Source: CALDTK01 sp045110575
Lineage (GTDB): Bacteria > Bacteroidota > Bacteroidia > Chitinophagales > Saprospiraceae
Reading direction: 5' to 3'
Length of the DNA stretch: 64,000 nucleotides
Assembly (NCBI GenBank): GCA_045110575.1
Contig: JBGCGF010000044.1
Coordinates: 1-64,000 of the forward strand
Both the position numbers and the translations under genes were made by a program. The notes under the pieces are model-generated. The model saw only the letters and a program-made list of their open reading frames with translations. It ran no database searches and had not been told where the DNA came from. Of this stretch, positions 26,009-35,017 are shown in pieces; positions within the stretch are counted from its first letter, which is position 1, and each line of letters begins with the position of its first letter.

Positions 26009-26325
26009 AGACGTGTAATCAGCCCAATCTTCTCAGACGTAGCATTAAACTTAGCTGGCAATGCTTTGCTCAGGTCGATGTCGTAATCTGCCGCGAGAAG
26101 ATCTACGCAAATCAATATGTCCGCAAGCTCCTCTGCTAAGTGATCGACCGTATCACGGCTTCCTTTAATGCCCAGTCGCTCACGCTCTAGCTTCTTGACA
26201 ACATTGAGCGCTTCTCCAAGTTCGCCGGCAAGTTCAGTAGCCCGATAAAGCGGAGTGATCTGATTGCCGGTGTCCCATTCTTTTTGGCGGGCGTTGTTGG
26301 CGTCACGAAGTTGTTGAAGAGTCAT
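26005..26325 (-). CDS. MazG-like nucleotide pyrophosphohydrolase
   Basis: A 106-residue all-alpha NTP-PPase. The metal-binding acidic pairs are ELAGELGEALN (about 30-40) and HLAEELADILICVD (about 62-75), spaced as in MazG and dCTPase-like proteins. It probably hydrolyses non-canonical or surplus NTPs to NMP and pyrophosphate. It is on the same strand as cca, 73 bp downstream. Confidence 0.85.
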   Translation of the reverse strand: MTLQQLRDANNARQKEWDTGNQITPLYRATELAGELGEALNVVKKLERERLGIKGSRDTVDHLAEELADILICVDLLAADYDIDLSKALPAKFNATSEKIGLITRL

Positions 26326-26398
26326 CTATCAAGATTTGGAATGTGAGATGCCTGTAGGATGCTCGGAAGAGATGCACCATTGAAACGTACCGTTTGGA

Positions 26399-27817
26399 TT
26401 AGCCTGTGGCTACCGTCAGCCCAAGCTTTATGCCTTCTTCGATCATTCGTGCTCTTGCAATTCCTCGCTCACTCGTAATCTCACCTTCTAGGATAGCCTC
26501 ACGAATGGCACTCTTGATGATTCCCACTTCACGGCCAGGCTTGATACCGAAGGTTGTCATGATGTCGTCTCCGCTTATCGGCGGCTGCCAATTGCGTAGT
26601 TGATCGCGCTCCTCTACTTCCTTGATGCGTCGGCGAAGCTCCTTGTAATTCTTGAGGTACTTCTTGACCTTTGCTGGATTCTTTGAGGTTATGTCCGCCT
26701 CACATAGTGTCAAGAGGTCATCTATGTCATCACCAAGATCAAAAAGCAATCTTCTCAGGGCAGAATCAGTTACGACTTCTTCTGTGAGCGCTATTGGTTT
26801 CTGGTGAAAGCGTACCATTTTCTGTACGAACCGCATCTGGTCGTCCAAAGGAAGCTTGAGACGCTTAAAAATCTTAGGAACCATCTTGGCTCCTACCACT
26901 TCATGACCATGAAAGGTCCAGGTTTTGACTTCAAAACGCTTGGTCTTCGGCTTACCAATGTCATGAAGCAAAGCTGACCAGGTTAACCAAAGGTCATCTG
27001 AAGAATCAGCCAGGTTGTCGACCACTTCAAGTGTATGCCAGAAGTTGTCCTTGTGCCCGATGCTACCTCGCTTCTCAACGCCATGCATGAGTTCTAACTC
27101 AGGCAAAAAATGCGGTAAAAGCTTCGTTTCGCTGAGTAAGGCCAATCCTATGCTGGGTTTTGGCGAAAGCAGAATCTTATTGAATTCCACGTGGATACGT
27201 TCGGCGCTAATAATCTCTAACCTTTCGGCAAAACGGACCATTGCTGCCTTGGTGTCCTCATGCACCGTAAATCCGAGTTGACTGGCAAACCGAACACCAC
27301 GAAGCATTCGAAGCGGATCATCTGTAAACGTCTGCCCAGCTTCACGAGGAGTGCGGATAAGCTTCGCGTCTAAATCGGCAAGGCCATTGAAAGGATCTAT
27401 TACCTCACCAAAATCTTCTTCAGCAAGACTGATTGCAAGCGCATTGATGGTGAAATCTCGTCGGATCTGATCATCTTCCAAGGTTCCTTCCTCGACGGCA
27501 GGCTTCCGGCTATCGGGCGAATAGCTTTCCTTCCGAGCACCTACAAATTCGATCTCATCGTCGCCTACACGGACCATCGCGGTTCCGAATCGGCTATACG
27601 TCTTCGCTTTCGAAGCTCCTTTAATCTGCTTTGAGACTTCTAGAGCAAGTTCAATCCCACTACCAACACAAACGACGTCTATGTCCTTGGTCGCACGACC
27701 GATCAAATGATCACGTACAAAACCGCCGACTGCGTATGCCGGCACTCCGATGGTTTGGGCGCAAGCACCAATCGCCTTAAGAAGCTGAGTCTCGTGTTGG
27801 GTAAGCTGAAGTTTCAT
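26399..27817 (-). CDS. cca: CCA tRNA nucleotidyltransferase with HD domain
   Basis: A 472-residue enzyme adding or repairing the 3' CCA of tRNAs. The nucleotidyltransferase domain begins with AVGGFVRDHLIG and the catalytic DIDVV near 46-50; the RRDFTINALA motif is at about 138-147; an HD domain with LLHDIGKPK is near 285. It fits the two tRNA genes in this window that do not encode CCA. A perfect 14-mer is read as LLSPKP. Confidence 0.95.
   Translation of the reverse strand: MKLQLTQHETQLLKAIGACAQTIGVPAYAVGGFVRDHLIGRATKDIDVVCVGSGIELALEVSKQIKGASKAKTYSRFGTAMVRVGDDEIEFVGARKESYSPDSRKPAVEEGTLEDDQIRRDFTINALAISLAEEDFGEVIDPFNGLADLDAKLIRTPREAGQTFTDDPLRMLRGVRFASQLGFTVHEDTKAAMVRFAERLEIISAERIHVEFNKILLSPKPSIGLALLSETKLLPHFLPELELMHGVEKRGSIGHKDNFWHTLEVVDNLADSSDDLWLTWSALLHDIGKPKTKRFEVKTWTFHGHEVVGAKMVPKIFKRLKLPLDDQMRFVQKMVRFHQKPIALTEEVVTDSALRRLLFDLGDDIDDLLTLCEADITSKNPAKVKKYLKNYKELRRRIKEVEERDQLRNWQPPISGDDIMTTFGIKPGREVGIIKSAIREAILEGEITSERGIARARMIEEGIKLGLTVATG
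27157..27170 (-). repeat. Dispersed 14-mer GCTTTCGCCAAAAC, perfect copy
   Basis: Inside cca, in coding orientation; read as L-S-P-K. Confidence 0.85.
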
Positions 27818-28053
27818 GACGGTGCTAAGGTAAACGCGTCAGGAATTTAGTGTCGACAAACTTGACTATTAAACGTTAGACCTTTGCCCCTGTAGACTAC
27901 AGTCTATTGAAGGCTAAACTCTACCTCCTCAAATCTGTGCGAAAAGATCTTTGCTTCTAGCATCAAGAGATTCCTATTGGACCGACTTAACTGCACGTTC
28001 GGCTTCAAAGCATACTTCTATTGATCTATTAAATATCCTATACTTTTACAAGT

Positions 28054-28605
28054 ATGCATATTATACACAGCTTAGTACTACTCGCACTCTTTTGCCTAAC
28101 ACTACCTTTACAAGCTCAAAAGCTTGAGTTTATTGGAGAAATCCCGAAAGACTTAGAGAAGGCATCCTTAACGCTTTATTTCCAGGGTAAAAAGGCTAAA
28201 AATTTCAACCAATCACTATCAGGGACTTTCTTAGCCTTTAAGGCTGCGGGATTTCAAGTCCATGTAAATGGAGAACGACGATTGGGCTACGGTGGCCAGG
28301 TTTCAAGCGCAACAGGTATAGAGACTGATCGAAAACAAGCAGGAATGGACATTACTGTAAGTCCCATTCATGAAAACGCACCTACTGAGCTTGTTGCAAA
28401 TATCAGGGGGAAGTTTAGAAATGCTGCTGTCAGAGGGCTTTCAGTGTCAATAATTGACCGAGCAACTGGAGAACTGCTAATGTTGATCAACACCCAGAAA
28501 CCTAATGACGCAATCATGTACAATAAGCTGTACCAAGAACTGAGTTCAATTCTTGCTCCTGAAGGAAAAAGAGTGTTGCCAAAGAAAGCATTACCTCGAC
28601 GATAA
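28054..28605 (+). CDS. Secreted protein of unknown function, paralogue A
   Basis: A 183-residue protein with a Sec signal peptide (LVLLALFCLTLPLQAQ). The mature part begins KLEFIGEIPKDLEKASLTLY and shares its whole plan with the next gene: KLEF.G..P.+L...+.TL+F.G, a FxAFKAAG segment, GERR...GG, and IIDR.TGEL near the end. The family is not recognised. The 236-bp gap upstream holds a short palindrome CTGTAGACTACAG (27890-27902) and no gene. Confidence 0.8.
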   Translation: MHIIHSLVLLALFCLTLPLQAQKLEFIGEIPKDLEKASLTLYFQGKKAKNFNQSLSGTFLAFKAAGFQVHVNGERRLGYGGQVSSATGIETDRKQAGMDITVSPIHENAPTELVANIRGKFRNAAVRGLSVSIIDRATGELLMLINTQKPNDAIMYNKLYQELSSILAPEGKRVLPKKALPRR

Positions 28606-28662
28606 CATTACACTAACGTTTTGTTAATACGCCTTAACAGATTGTCAGCTGATCTTGTAGAC

Positions 28663-29196
28663 ATGAAATTTAGATCGATACTACTGCTTATTGCTTGTTG
28701 CTACTTCACTGCAAATCTCGACGCACAAAAACTTGAGTTCTTTGGGGATGTTCCGGAGAATTTGAAGCGATCAACGGTCACCCTTTTCTTTGAAGGGCGT
28801 GTAAATCAACGAGTACTGCCAGCAACCTTCATTGCCTTTAAAGCGGCAGGCTACAGCGTATTCTTAGATGGAGAGCGTAGACCAAGTTTTGGCGGTTTGG
28901 TAACATCCGTTACTGTTCGAGACACCACTTTTACTCGTCGAAGTAAAGAGGTAGTCGTCCGTAAGATTCATGAGAACACACCCTCTGACTTGATCGTCAC
29001 CGTAAAAGGAACCTTTACAGATCTCGCTGTCAGGAAAGTCTTCATTAACATCATTGATAGACGGACCGGTGAACTACTGCAGTGCATTACTAGAACCCTG
29101 CGTAATACAAGCCTGAATTATCTAGAGTATTCCGAAGAACTCCGCGATATCCTTATAAACCTACCAGAGAATACTAAGAATGTTAACCGTCGCTAA
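28663..29196 (+). CDS. Secreted protein of unknown function, paralogue B
   Basis: A 177-residue protein starting at MKFRSILLLIACC with signal peptide ending at DAQ; an open frame 14 codons upstream lacks signal features. The mature sequence (KLEFFGDVPENLKRSTVTLF ... AFKAAGYSVFLDGERRPSFG ... INIIDRRTGELL) is clearly homologous to paralogue A 57 bp upstream, so the pair arose by tandem duplication. Its last 4 bp overlap the convergent MFS gene. Confidence 0.8.
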   Translation: MKFRSILLLIACCYFTANLDAQKLEFFGDVPENLKRSTVTLFFEGRVNQRVLPATFIAFKAAGYSVFLDGERRPSFGGLVTSVTVRDTTFTRRSKEVVVRKIHENTPSDLIVTVKGTFTDLAVRKVFINIIDRRTGELLQCITRTLRNTSLNYLEYSEELRDILINLPENTKNVNRR

Positions 29197-30515
29197 CTCT
29201 CCCCTATCTGTTCTAACGTCTTTCCTTTTGTCTCGGGCATCATGAAAGCAACGAAGAGTAACTGAAGCACCATAAAGCCAGCAAATCCAGCAAATACAAT
29301 CCACGGCACATCGCTGGTTGCTTCGATAACTGTTGGTCCTACTAAGGTGATTAGTGCAGCGAAAACCCAGTGTGTACCCGTACCCCAACTTGCTCCTGCT
29401 GCGCGAACATCGTTTGGAAAGATCTCCGAAATAAATACCCAGATTACAGCTCCCTGTCCGATCGCATGGGCGCCAATGAAAGCACTCAACGATGCGACAA
29501 TGATAAAGGGAGATAAATCTGCATAGAAGGCATATGCCGTCATTCCAAGGGTCAAAATGTAGCCAATGCTACCGATGTACATCAAACCTTTACGTCCGAT
29601 ACGATCGATTAAGTACAAGCCTACATACGTGAACACGAGGTTGACCACACCAAGCGCGATCGAGCTACCCAAGGCGGCATCCGTGGCCAGTTTCGCTTTT
29701 TCAAAGAGTTGAGGCGCGTAATAGAGTACGAAGTTGATGCCCGACAACTGATTGAAAAATGCGACCAAAAAAGCAAGGATGAGCGCGGTATTGTGATTTC
29801 CGGAGAACAGTCCTGTGCCGCCCTTCTTTACCTCATCGTAGTGATCTGCCTCTATAGATGCGACCTCTGCATCGATATCTTCTACTCCAGCTTTCGCCAA
29901 AATCTCCTTCGCTTCTGTCAATTTTCCTTTCGCGAGTATGAGCCATCTTGGGCTTTCAGGCACTCCCATTAACACCAAGGGCAAAATCAGCGCAGGAATT
30001 GCTTCCGCACCTAGCATGTATCGCCAATCGTTGGCTCCTCCAAATCCGTCAAGCAGGTAATTGCTAAAAAAGGCAAGTAGGATTCCAAGGACTAGAAGGA
30101 ATTGGTATCGAGCGACTAACCTTCCTCGACTAGCAGCTGGTGCAATCTCAGCAATGTACATCGGTACGGCAACCGTCGATGCTCCGACCCCTAAGCCTCC
30201 TAAGAAACGGAAAGCCGAAAAACTGTACGGGTCCATTGCAAAGGCACTGCCCAAAGCAGAAACCAAATACAACAATGCAATGATGAACAGCGTCGGCTTA
30301 CGCCCCAGCTTATCACAAGGGATACTCCCTAATAGAGAACCAATAACGGTGCCCCACAAGGCCATCGACATAATGAAGAAACCATGCGACCAATCACCCA
30401 GTCCCCAAAGTTCTTTCGTAGGCAAATTCGCACCACTGATAACGACGGTGTCGAATCCAAAAAGGAAACCTGCTAGCGCAACGGCCCAAGCCCAACGATT
30501 AATGTGACTATTCAT
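29193..30515 (-). CDS. Sugar porter family MFS transporter
   Basis: A 440-residue, twelve-helix inner membrane protein. Hallmarks of the sugar porter family: GFLFGFDTVVISGA in helix 1, DKLGRKPTLF after helix 2, PESPRWL before the central loop (about 187-193), and QLSGINFVLYYAP in helix 7. Probably a proton-linked monosaccharide importer. No sugar-metabolism gene is adjacent to name the substrate. Confidence 0.93.
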   Translation of the reverse strand: MNSHINRWAWAVALAGFLFGFDTVVISGANLPTKELWGLGDWSHGFFIMSMALWGTVIGSLLGSIPCDKLGRKPTLFIIALLYLVSALGSAFAMDPYSFSAFRFLGGLGVGASTVAVPMYIAEIAPAASRGRLVARYQFLLVLGILLAFFSNYLLDGFGGANDWRYMLGAEAIPALILPLVLMGVPESPRWLILAKGKLTEAKEILAKAGVEDIDAEVASIEADHYDEVKKGGTGLFSGNHNTALILAFLVAFFNQLSGINFVLYYAPQLFEKAKLATDAALGSSIALGVVNLVFTYVGLYLIDRIGRKGLMYIGSIGYILTLGMTAYAFYADLSPFIIVASLSAFIGAHAIGQGAVIWVFISEIFPNDVRAAGASWGTGTHWVFAALITLVGPTVIEATSDVPWIVFAGFAGFMVLQLLFVAFMMPETKGKTLEQIGES

Positions 30516-30559
30516 GACGTGAGTATACGCGAAAGCGCTAACTCAAACGGCATAAATCA

Positions 30560-31561
30560 TTAAGCTACTGGCTGTAGCTCAAGTCCGTTGTAGTGCGCTT
30601 CAACCTCATCGAGTGTAGCGAACAACGTCGACGGCTCATACTCGGTTACCAGAATTTGACGGAATTTCTTCACGTTCGGTAAACCTTTAAAGTAGTTGGT
30701 GTAGTGGCGTCTCATTTCGACAACCCCTACCCTTTCGCCTTTCCAATCGATGCTACGCGTCAAGTGCTCTCGTGCTGCTGCTACGCGCTCATCAATCGTT
30801 GGAGGCGCCATGTGCTCTCCCGTCTCAAAATAGTGCTTGATCTCTCTAAAAATCCAAGGATAACCAATGGCCGCTCGACCGATCATGATGCCTTGCACAC
30901 CGTACTTGTCACGATAAAGCGCCGCCTTTTCAGGAGTCTTGATGTCTCCATTTCCGAAAATTGGAATGTGAATCTTCGGATCTTGTGCGATCTCTCCGAT
31001 CAATTGCCAGTCTGCCTCACCCTTGTACATCTGCTTGCGCGTCCGTCCGTGAATACTCAAGGCTTGAATGCCGACGTCCTGAAGTCTGTCGGCAACTTCT
31101 TTGATTTTTATAGAGTCATCGTCCCAACCAAGGCGGGTCTTAACGGTAACCGGAAGACTGGTCCCTTTGACAATCGCGGCTGTCAGCTTGACCATGCGGT
31201 CGATGTCCTGAAGAATACCGGCCCCAGCCATTTTGCAGACGACCTTCTTTACAGGACAACCGAAGTTAATGTCTAAAAATTCAGGTTGCGCTTCCTCTAC
31301 GATAGCGGCTGCACGCTCCATGCTGTCTATCTCGGCACCAAAGATTTGGATACCGATCGGACGCTCTTCTGGATAAATATCAAGCTTCTCAATGCTTTTG
31401 GTCGCATCACGAATGAGTCCTTCAACGCTGATGAACTCAGTGTACATCACGTCGCAGCCCTGCTTTTTGCATAGGGCGCGAAACGGAGGATCGCTAACAT
31501 CTTCCATTGGCGCTAGCAACAGCGGGAACTCGCCTAACTCGTGATTACCAATTTTAACCAT
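30560..31561 (-). CDS. dusB: tRNA-dihydrouridine synthase, DusB type
   Basis: A 333-residue FMN-dependent enzyme reducing uridines in the tRNA D-loop. TIM-barrel start APMEDVSDPPFR, catalytic C102 in NFGCPVKKVVCKMAGAGIL, phosphate-binding GNGDI and IMIGRAAIGYPWIF. Length fits DusB. It stands alone between divergent genes. Confidence 0.95.
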   Translation of the reverse strand: MVKIGNHELGEFPLLLAPMEDVSDPPFRALCKKQGCDVMYTEFISVEGLIRDATKSIEKLDIYPEERPIGIQIFGAEIDSMERAAAIVEEAQPEFLDINFGCPVKKVVCKMAGAGILQDIDRMVKLTAAIVKGTSLPVTVKTRLGWDDDSIKIKEVADRLQDVGIQALSIHGRTRKQMYKGEADWQLIGEIAQDPKIHIPIFGNGDIKTPEKAALYRDKYGVQGIMIGRAAIGYPWIFREIKHYFETGEHMAPPTIDERVAAAREHLTRSIDWKGERVGVVEMRRHYTNYFKGLPNVKKFRQILVTEYEPSTLFATLDEVEAHYNGLELQPVA

Positions 31562-31727
31562 GTCGCAAATATAGGAGCTTCCAAAGGTCTCGACACGTTC
31601 AGAATTGCATGTGCTAAGTAATGTTTGAAATCCTCAATGTGGACCGTTCAATACTTTCCAAATTTTCGATTAGAGATAGTGCCATACGCCTTCTACCTTG
31701 CCGGCTAAAGCACAAAGACTCTGTTTT

Positions 31728-33053
31728 ATGATTTACGCTGTCATTGCCGCATTCGTTATTGGATATGTTGCCATCGTTTTTGAGCACCCGCTCAAATTGG
31801 ATAAAACCGTTCCTGCACTCATCATGGGTGCAGTTATCTGGGCATGTATTAGTCTCGCGCACATCCCTACCGTAGGCGCAGATCACCACATCGCAGAGAT
31901 GGATGATGTACTCCTTCACCACATCGGTAAGGTGGCTGAAATCCTCTTCTTCCTTATTGGAGCAATGACCATCGTTGAATTGGTCGACCTGCATAAGGGC
32001 TTCAGTGTCATAACCAATCGGATATCGACGAACAAGAAGAGGAACATGATGTACCTCATCTGTGTACTTGCATTCTTCCTATCAGCAACCCTTGACAACC
32101 TTGCTGCGACCATCGTTTTGGTTAGCCTCCTTCGCAGGCTTGTGCCTGTACGAGAAGAGCGTCTATGGTTCGTTTCACTCGCCGTTATCGCTGCAAATGC
32201 TGGCGGTGCATGGAGCCCAATAGGTGATGTAACAACAACGATGCTTTGGATTGGTAAGAAGGTAACCACTGGAGGCTTGATCAGTCACTTGGTGCTTCCT
32301 GCGATCGTTTGTATCGTTGTTCCAGCAATCATTGCCTCCTTCCTTCCAGCTTTCAAAGGCACCATCACTCAGCCAGTTCGAGATCCAGATGCAGATGCCG
32401 AAACAGAGAAGCTACTTTCTTCGAAAATTATGCTATTTGTAGGAGTTGGCGCACTTGTCAGTGTTCCGATTTTCAAGACGCTCACACACCTCCCACCTTA
32501 CGTAGGTATGATGCTTGCGCTAGGTGTTGTTTGGCTCGTTTCTGAGTACATACACCCTGAAGAGAACTTCGACAAGGCTAAAAATGGACATGTATATAGT
32601 GCTCACCATGCACTGAGTCGAATCGAGCTTTCGAGTATCCTTTTCTTCTTGGGTATTTTGGTTGCTGTAGCTGGACTTGAGTCTGCTACCCTTCCAGGAG
32701 AGACAGTTGGCCTACTCGCTAGTATGGCTGGCAGCCTTGATGCCGCGGTTCCGAATCAAAACTTAGTCATCATTATCCTCGGTTTCTTATCGGCGATCAT
32801 TGATAACGTTCCACTAGTAGCCGCATCTATGGGTATGTACACCTTCCCTACAGATGATACGCTTTGGCACTTCATTGCTTACTCTGCTGGTACAGGGGGA
32901 AGCATGCTAATCATCGGTTCAGCAGCAGGAGTTGCTGCAATGGGCATGGAACGAATTGACTTCATTTGGTACCTTAAAAACATCGCATGGTTGGCCCTAC
33001 TTGGCTTTCTCGCAGGTGCTGGCGTATTCATCGCGCTGCAATCTGTATTCTAG
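31728..33053 (+). CDS. nhaD: NhaD-type sodium:proton antiporter
   Basis: A 441-residue membrane protein of the ion transporter superfamily, with about twelve helices. Start taken at MIYAVIAAFVIG, which opens with helix 1; the frame upstream is open but polar. Conserved parts include SATLDNLAATIV, NAGGAWSPIGDVTTTMLW and SAIIDNVPLVAA, the paired half-helix ion-binding segments. It exports sodium and lithium, useful in saline habitats. The next gene overlaps its 3' end by 67 bp. Confidence 0.94.
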   Translation: MIYAVIAAFVIGYVAIVFEHPLKLDKTVPALIMGAVIWACISLAHIPTVGADHHIAEMDDVLLHHIGKVAEILFFLIGAMTIVELVDLHKGFSVITNRISTNKKRNMMYLICVLAFFLSATLDNLAATIVLVSLLRRLVPVREERLWFVSLAVIAANAGGAWSPIGDVTTTMLWIGKKVTTGGLISHLVLPAIVCIVVPAIIASFLPAFKGTITQPVRDPDADAETEKLLSSKIMLFVGVGALVSVPIFKTLTHLPPYVGMMLALGVVWLVSEYIHPEENFDKAKNGHVYSAHHALSRIELSSILFFLGILVAVAGLESATLPGETVGLLASMAGSLDAAVPNQNLVIIILGFLSAIIDNVPLVAASMGMYTFPTDDTLWHFIAYSAGTGGSMLIIGSAAGVAAMGMERIDFIWYLKNIAWLALLGFLAGAGVFIALQSVF

Positions 33054-33544
33054 CCTTTACCGCAGTATTCGCGGCTTGCCAAGCCGATCGCACACCAGAG
33101 CTTCTTGGAGCTTGGCAAGCCACCTTACTCGTTGAGGAAGGTGATACGATAGAGGTTATTCTTGACGATGTTGGACTCTTCTTCGATGAGGAAGGGAAAT
33201 ACATCTATACCTCAACGCTTGACTACGAAGAGTCTGGCATTTTTCGGACGAAAGGCAACTTACTTTTCACAACGCCTGTCAAGCAAGACACGCTCGTAGA
33301 GCGTCCTGTTGCAATTGCCTTACTAAACGAAAAGGCACTTCACCTTAACATGAAAGAGGGTGATAAAAACAGGATTCTTGAGTTCGAACGCATCACTCCC
33401 GATGCTACTGAAGAGGACGAATTGCACGATGGACACGACCACGATGGACATGGTCATGAAGGACATGACCATGATGAAGTGATCGAAGAGAACGAGTACG
33501 ACACTGCAGTTGACACAACGAACCTTGACGAAGTCATTGACTAG
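32987..33544 (+). CDS. Lipoprotein with His/Asp-rich metal-binding tail
   Basis: A 185-residue protein whose ATG lies inside nhaD in another frame. N terminus: basic RRCWRIHR, hydrophobic AAICILAFTAVFA and lipobox cysteine C31. A lipocalin-like domain follows (ELLGAWQATLLVEEGDTIEV). Residues about 146-163 are HDGHDHDGHGHEGHDHDE, a typical divalent metal-binding run. No later start keeps the signal peptide, so the overlap is likely real. Coupling to nhaD suggests a role in ion homeostasis, but this is inference. Confidence 0.78.
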   Translation: MVGPTWLSRRCWRIHRAAICILAFTAVFAACQADRTPELLGAWQATLLVEEGDTIEVILDDVGLFFDEEGKYIYTSTLDYEESGIFRTKGNLLFTTPVKQDTLVERPVAIALLNEKALHLNMKEGDKNRILEFERITPDATEEDELHDGHDHDGHGHEGHDHDEVIEENEYDTAVDTTNLDEVID

Positions 33545-33553
33545 CCTTTGAGT

Positions 33554-34948
33554 TTACTCTGTCGGAATTCGATTCACTCGTACAGCTAAGCTTCCGCCAA
33601 AACGAATCTCTGCACTAAGTCCATCAGGAGTAACCAAACTCTCGATGATACTAACGTGGTGAGCTGCACCTTCTACTCGTATTCCAGGGGTGACCTCTTT
33701 GCCTGATAGCTGGTTGTTAATCTCTTCTCTTACGCTTGCCAGCTGTGCCGAGACCTGGTCACCAATCTGCGTGTTGATCTCCTTTTTGATTCGGTTCCTG
33801 AATAGGTACCCTATCGATTTGTATAGGATGTTTCTGGTGTCGAGCGTGATGTCTATATCTCGCAATTCCATGCGTTCGCTATCGGCATCATAGACAGGTT
33901 GTGCGCGTAGATATGCCCAGCCCGTATAGTCTCCGACCATTCGAAGACCAATGACGAGGCGTTCGTCTTGACCGTACAATTCGATTTCTTTTACCGTTGC
34001 CGATCGGCCTGCTTGGCTAATGGTTGTGTCTAAAAGAGCTTTCGCCAAAACAGATCGCATTTCCGCAAACGGAAGTAGGCTTTGAATGCTCAGTTCAAAG
34101 GAATTTAGAGGATTGCTCACGCCGCTGTTTTGCGGTAACGTTGATGGATAAACAACGGGTGGAACACCTAAGCCTAGTTTAGGCCGAAGGGTAAGCTCTA
34201 ACGTAGTCGCCATGCCTCCTTCCTCCTCACGCAGCTCTCCTAGACCGATTGACTCAGGATTAGCTTGGAGGTAACCAGCATATTCCTCCGAAAGAATTTT
34301 TGGGAGCCCCATGTCTTTGTAGAGCGGGGTAAGTGAAGATTTCAGATCGACATTAGCCTCAATACCAGCATCAATCTCTGCGGTAATCTGAGATTGCATC
34401 CGCTGAATGAGTTTTGACGTAAGTCCATCGATCGGAATATTGACCGGTCCAAAACTCAATTCTGGTGTTTTGATCCACTCATACCCTTCCAAAACGGTCG
34501 CCGTTTTGACTTTCCAATCACTTCCAACTCCGATGGTCGTCGCAAACCTCAAGTTCAAGGTTCCGTTGGCCTTCAAAGTGGTGAAGACTGCATTTTTGGC
34601 CACATCTATTTGAAGCGGAACTTCATAATGCAATGCTCCTGCTTTAGCGTCCTCTCCTGGGTTTTGCCGAAAGGCCATTTGTAATTCACCAGAACGACGG
34701 ACAGACAAAGCAACCCCATAGCCTTGAAAATTATCATCGGCTAAGAGTTCAACAGGCATTTGCTCGTTAACTAGACCTACAAGTGCCTGGCGTTCGATAA
34801 CAATTGGAATGTGTAATGTGCTGGCTGCGTTGGAAGACATGTGGATGTAACGTTCAGTGGGGCGTACAACAGGATTTGATTTACAAGCTTGCGCCAAAAC
34901 CAATAGTGTACAAGCGATCAACGCCATGAAAAAGAAACGGTTCTTCAT
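33554..34948 (-). CDS. DUF4403-family lipoprotein
   Basis: A 464-residue protein starting at MKNRFFFMALIACTLLVLAQ with lipobox cysteine C22 (AQAC). The body matches DUF4403: N-terminal STLHIPIVIERQALVGLVNEQ, central LSFGPVNIPIDGLTSKLIQR and a C-terminal repeat of the fold. The family resembles lipid-transfer TULIP-like proteins in structure predictions I recall, but no activity is known to me. Alone on its strand. A perfect 14-mer lies inside (34038), with one-mismatch copies at 33590 and 34887. Confidence 0.85.
   Translation of the reverse strand: MKNRFFFMALIACTLLVLAQACKSNPVVRPTERYIHMSSNAASTLHIPIVIERQALVGLVNEQMPVELLADDNFQGYGVALSVRRSGELQMAFRQNPGEDAKAGALHYEVPLQIDVAKNAVFTTLKANGTLNLRFATTIGVGSDWKVKTATVLEGYEWIKTPELSFGPVNIPIDGLTSKLIQRMQSQITAEIDAGIEANVDLKSSLTPLYKDMGLPKILSEEYAGYLQANPESIGLGELREEEGGMATTLELTLRPKLGLGVPPVVYPSTLPQNSGVSNPLNSFELSIQSLLPFAEMRSVLAKALLDTTISQAGRSATVKEIELYGQDERLVIGLRMVGDYTGWAYLRAQPVYDADSERMELRDIDITLDTRNILYKSIGYLFRNRIKKEINTQIGDQVSAQLASVREEINNQLSGKEVTPGIRVEGAAHHVSIIESLVTPDGLSAEIRFGGSLAVRVNRIPTE
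34038..34051 (+). repeat. Dispersed 14-mer GCTTTCGCCAAAAC, perfect copy
   Basis: Inside the DUF4403 gene, anti-coding orientation; read as V-L-A-K-A. Confidence 0.85.
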
Positions 34949-35017
34949 AAGTTTGGGCCAGCTTAATGAGCGCACCTTTCGGTAAGCTTATGCTAAAGTT
35001 GACAAATTGTCTACGAG

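Noticed and set aside
31614..31994. 126-codon minus-strand frame opposite the start of nhaD
   Set aside because: Overlaps the well-supported nhaD fully and has no protein-like motif.
34660..34673. GTTTTGCCGAAAGG and similar (24177, 20982, 38934) as further 14-mer copies
   Set aside because: Two or more mismatches; too weak to count.
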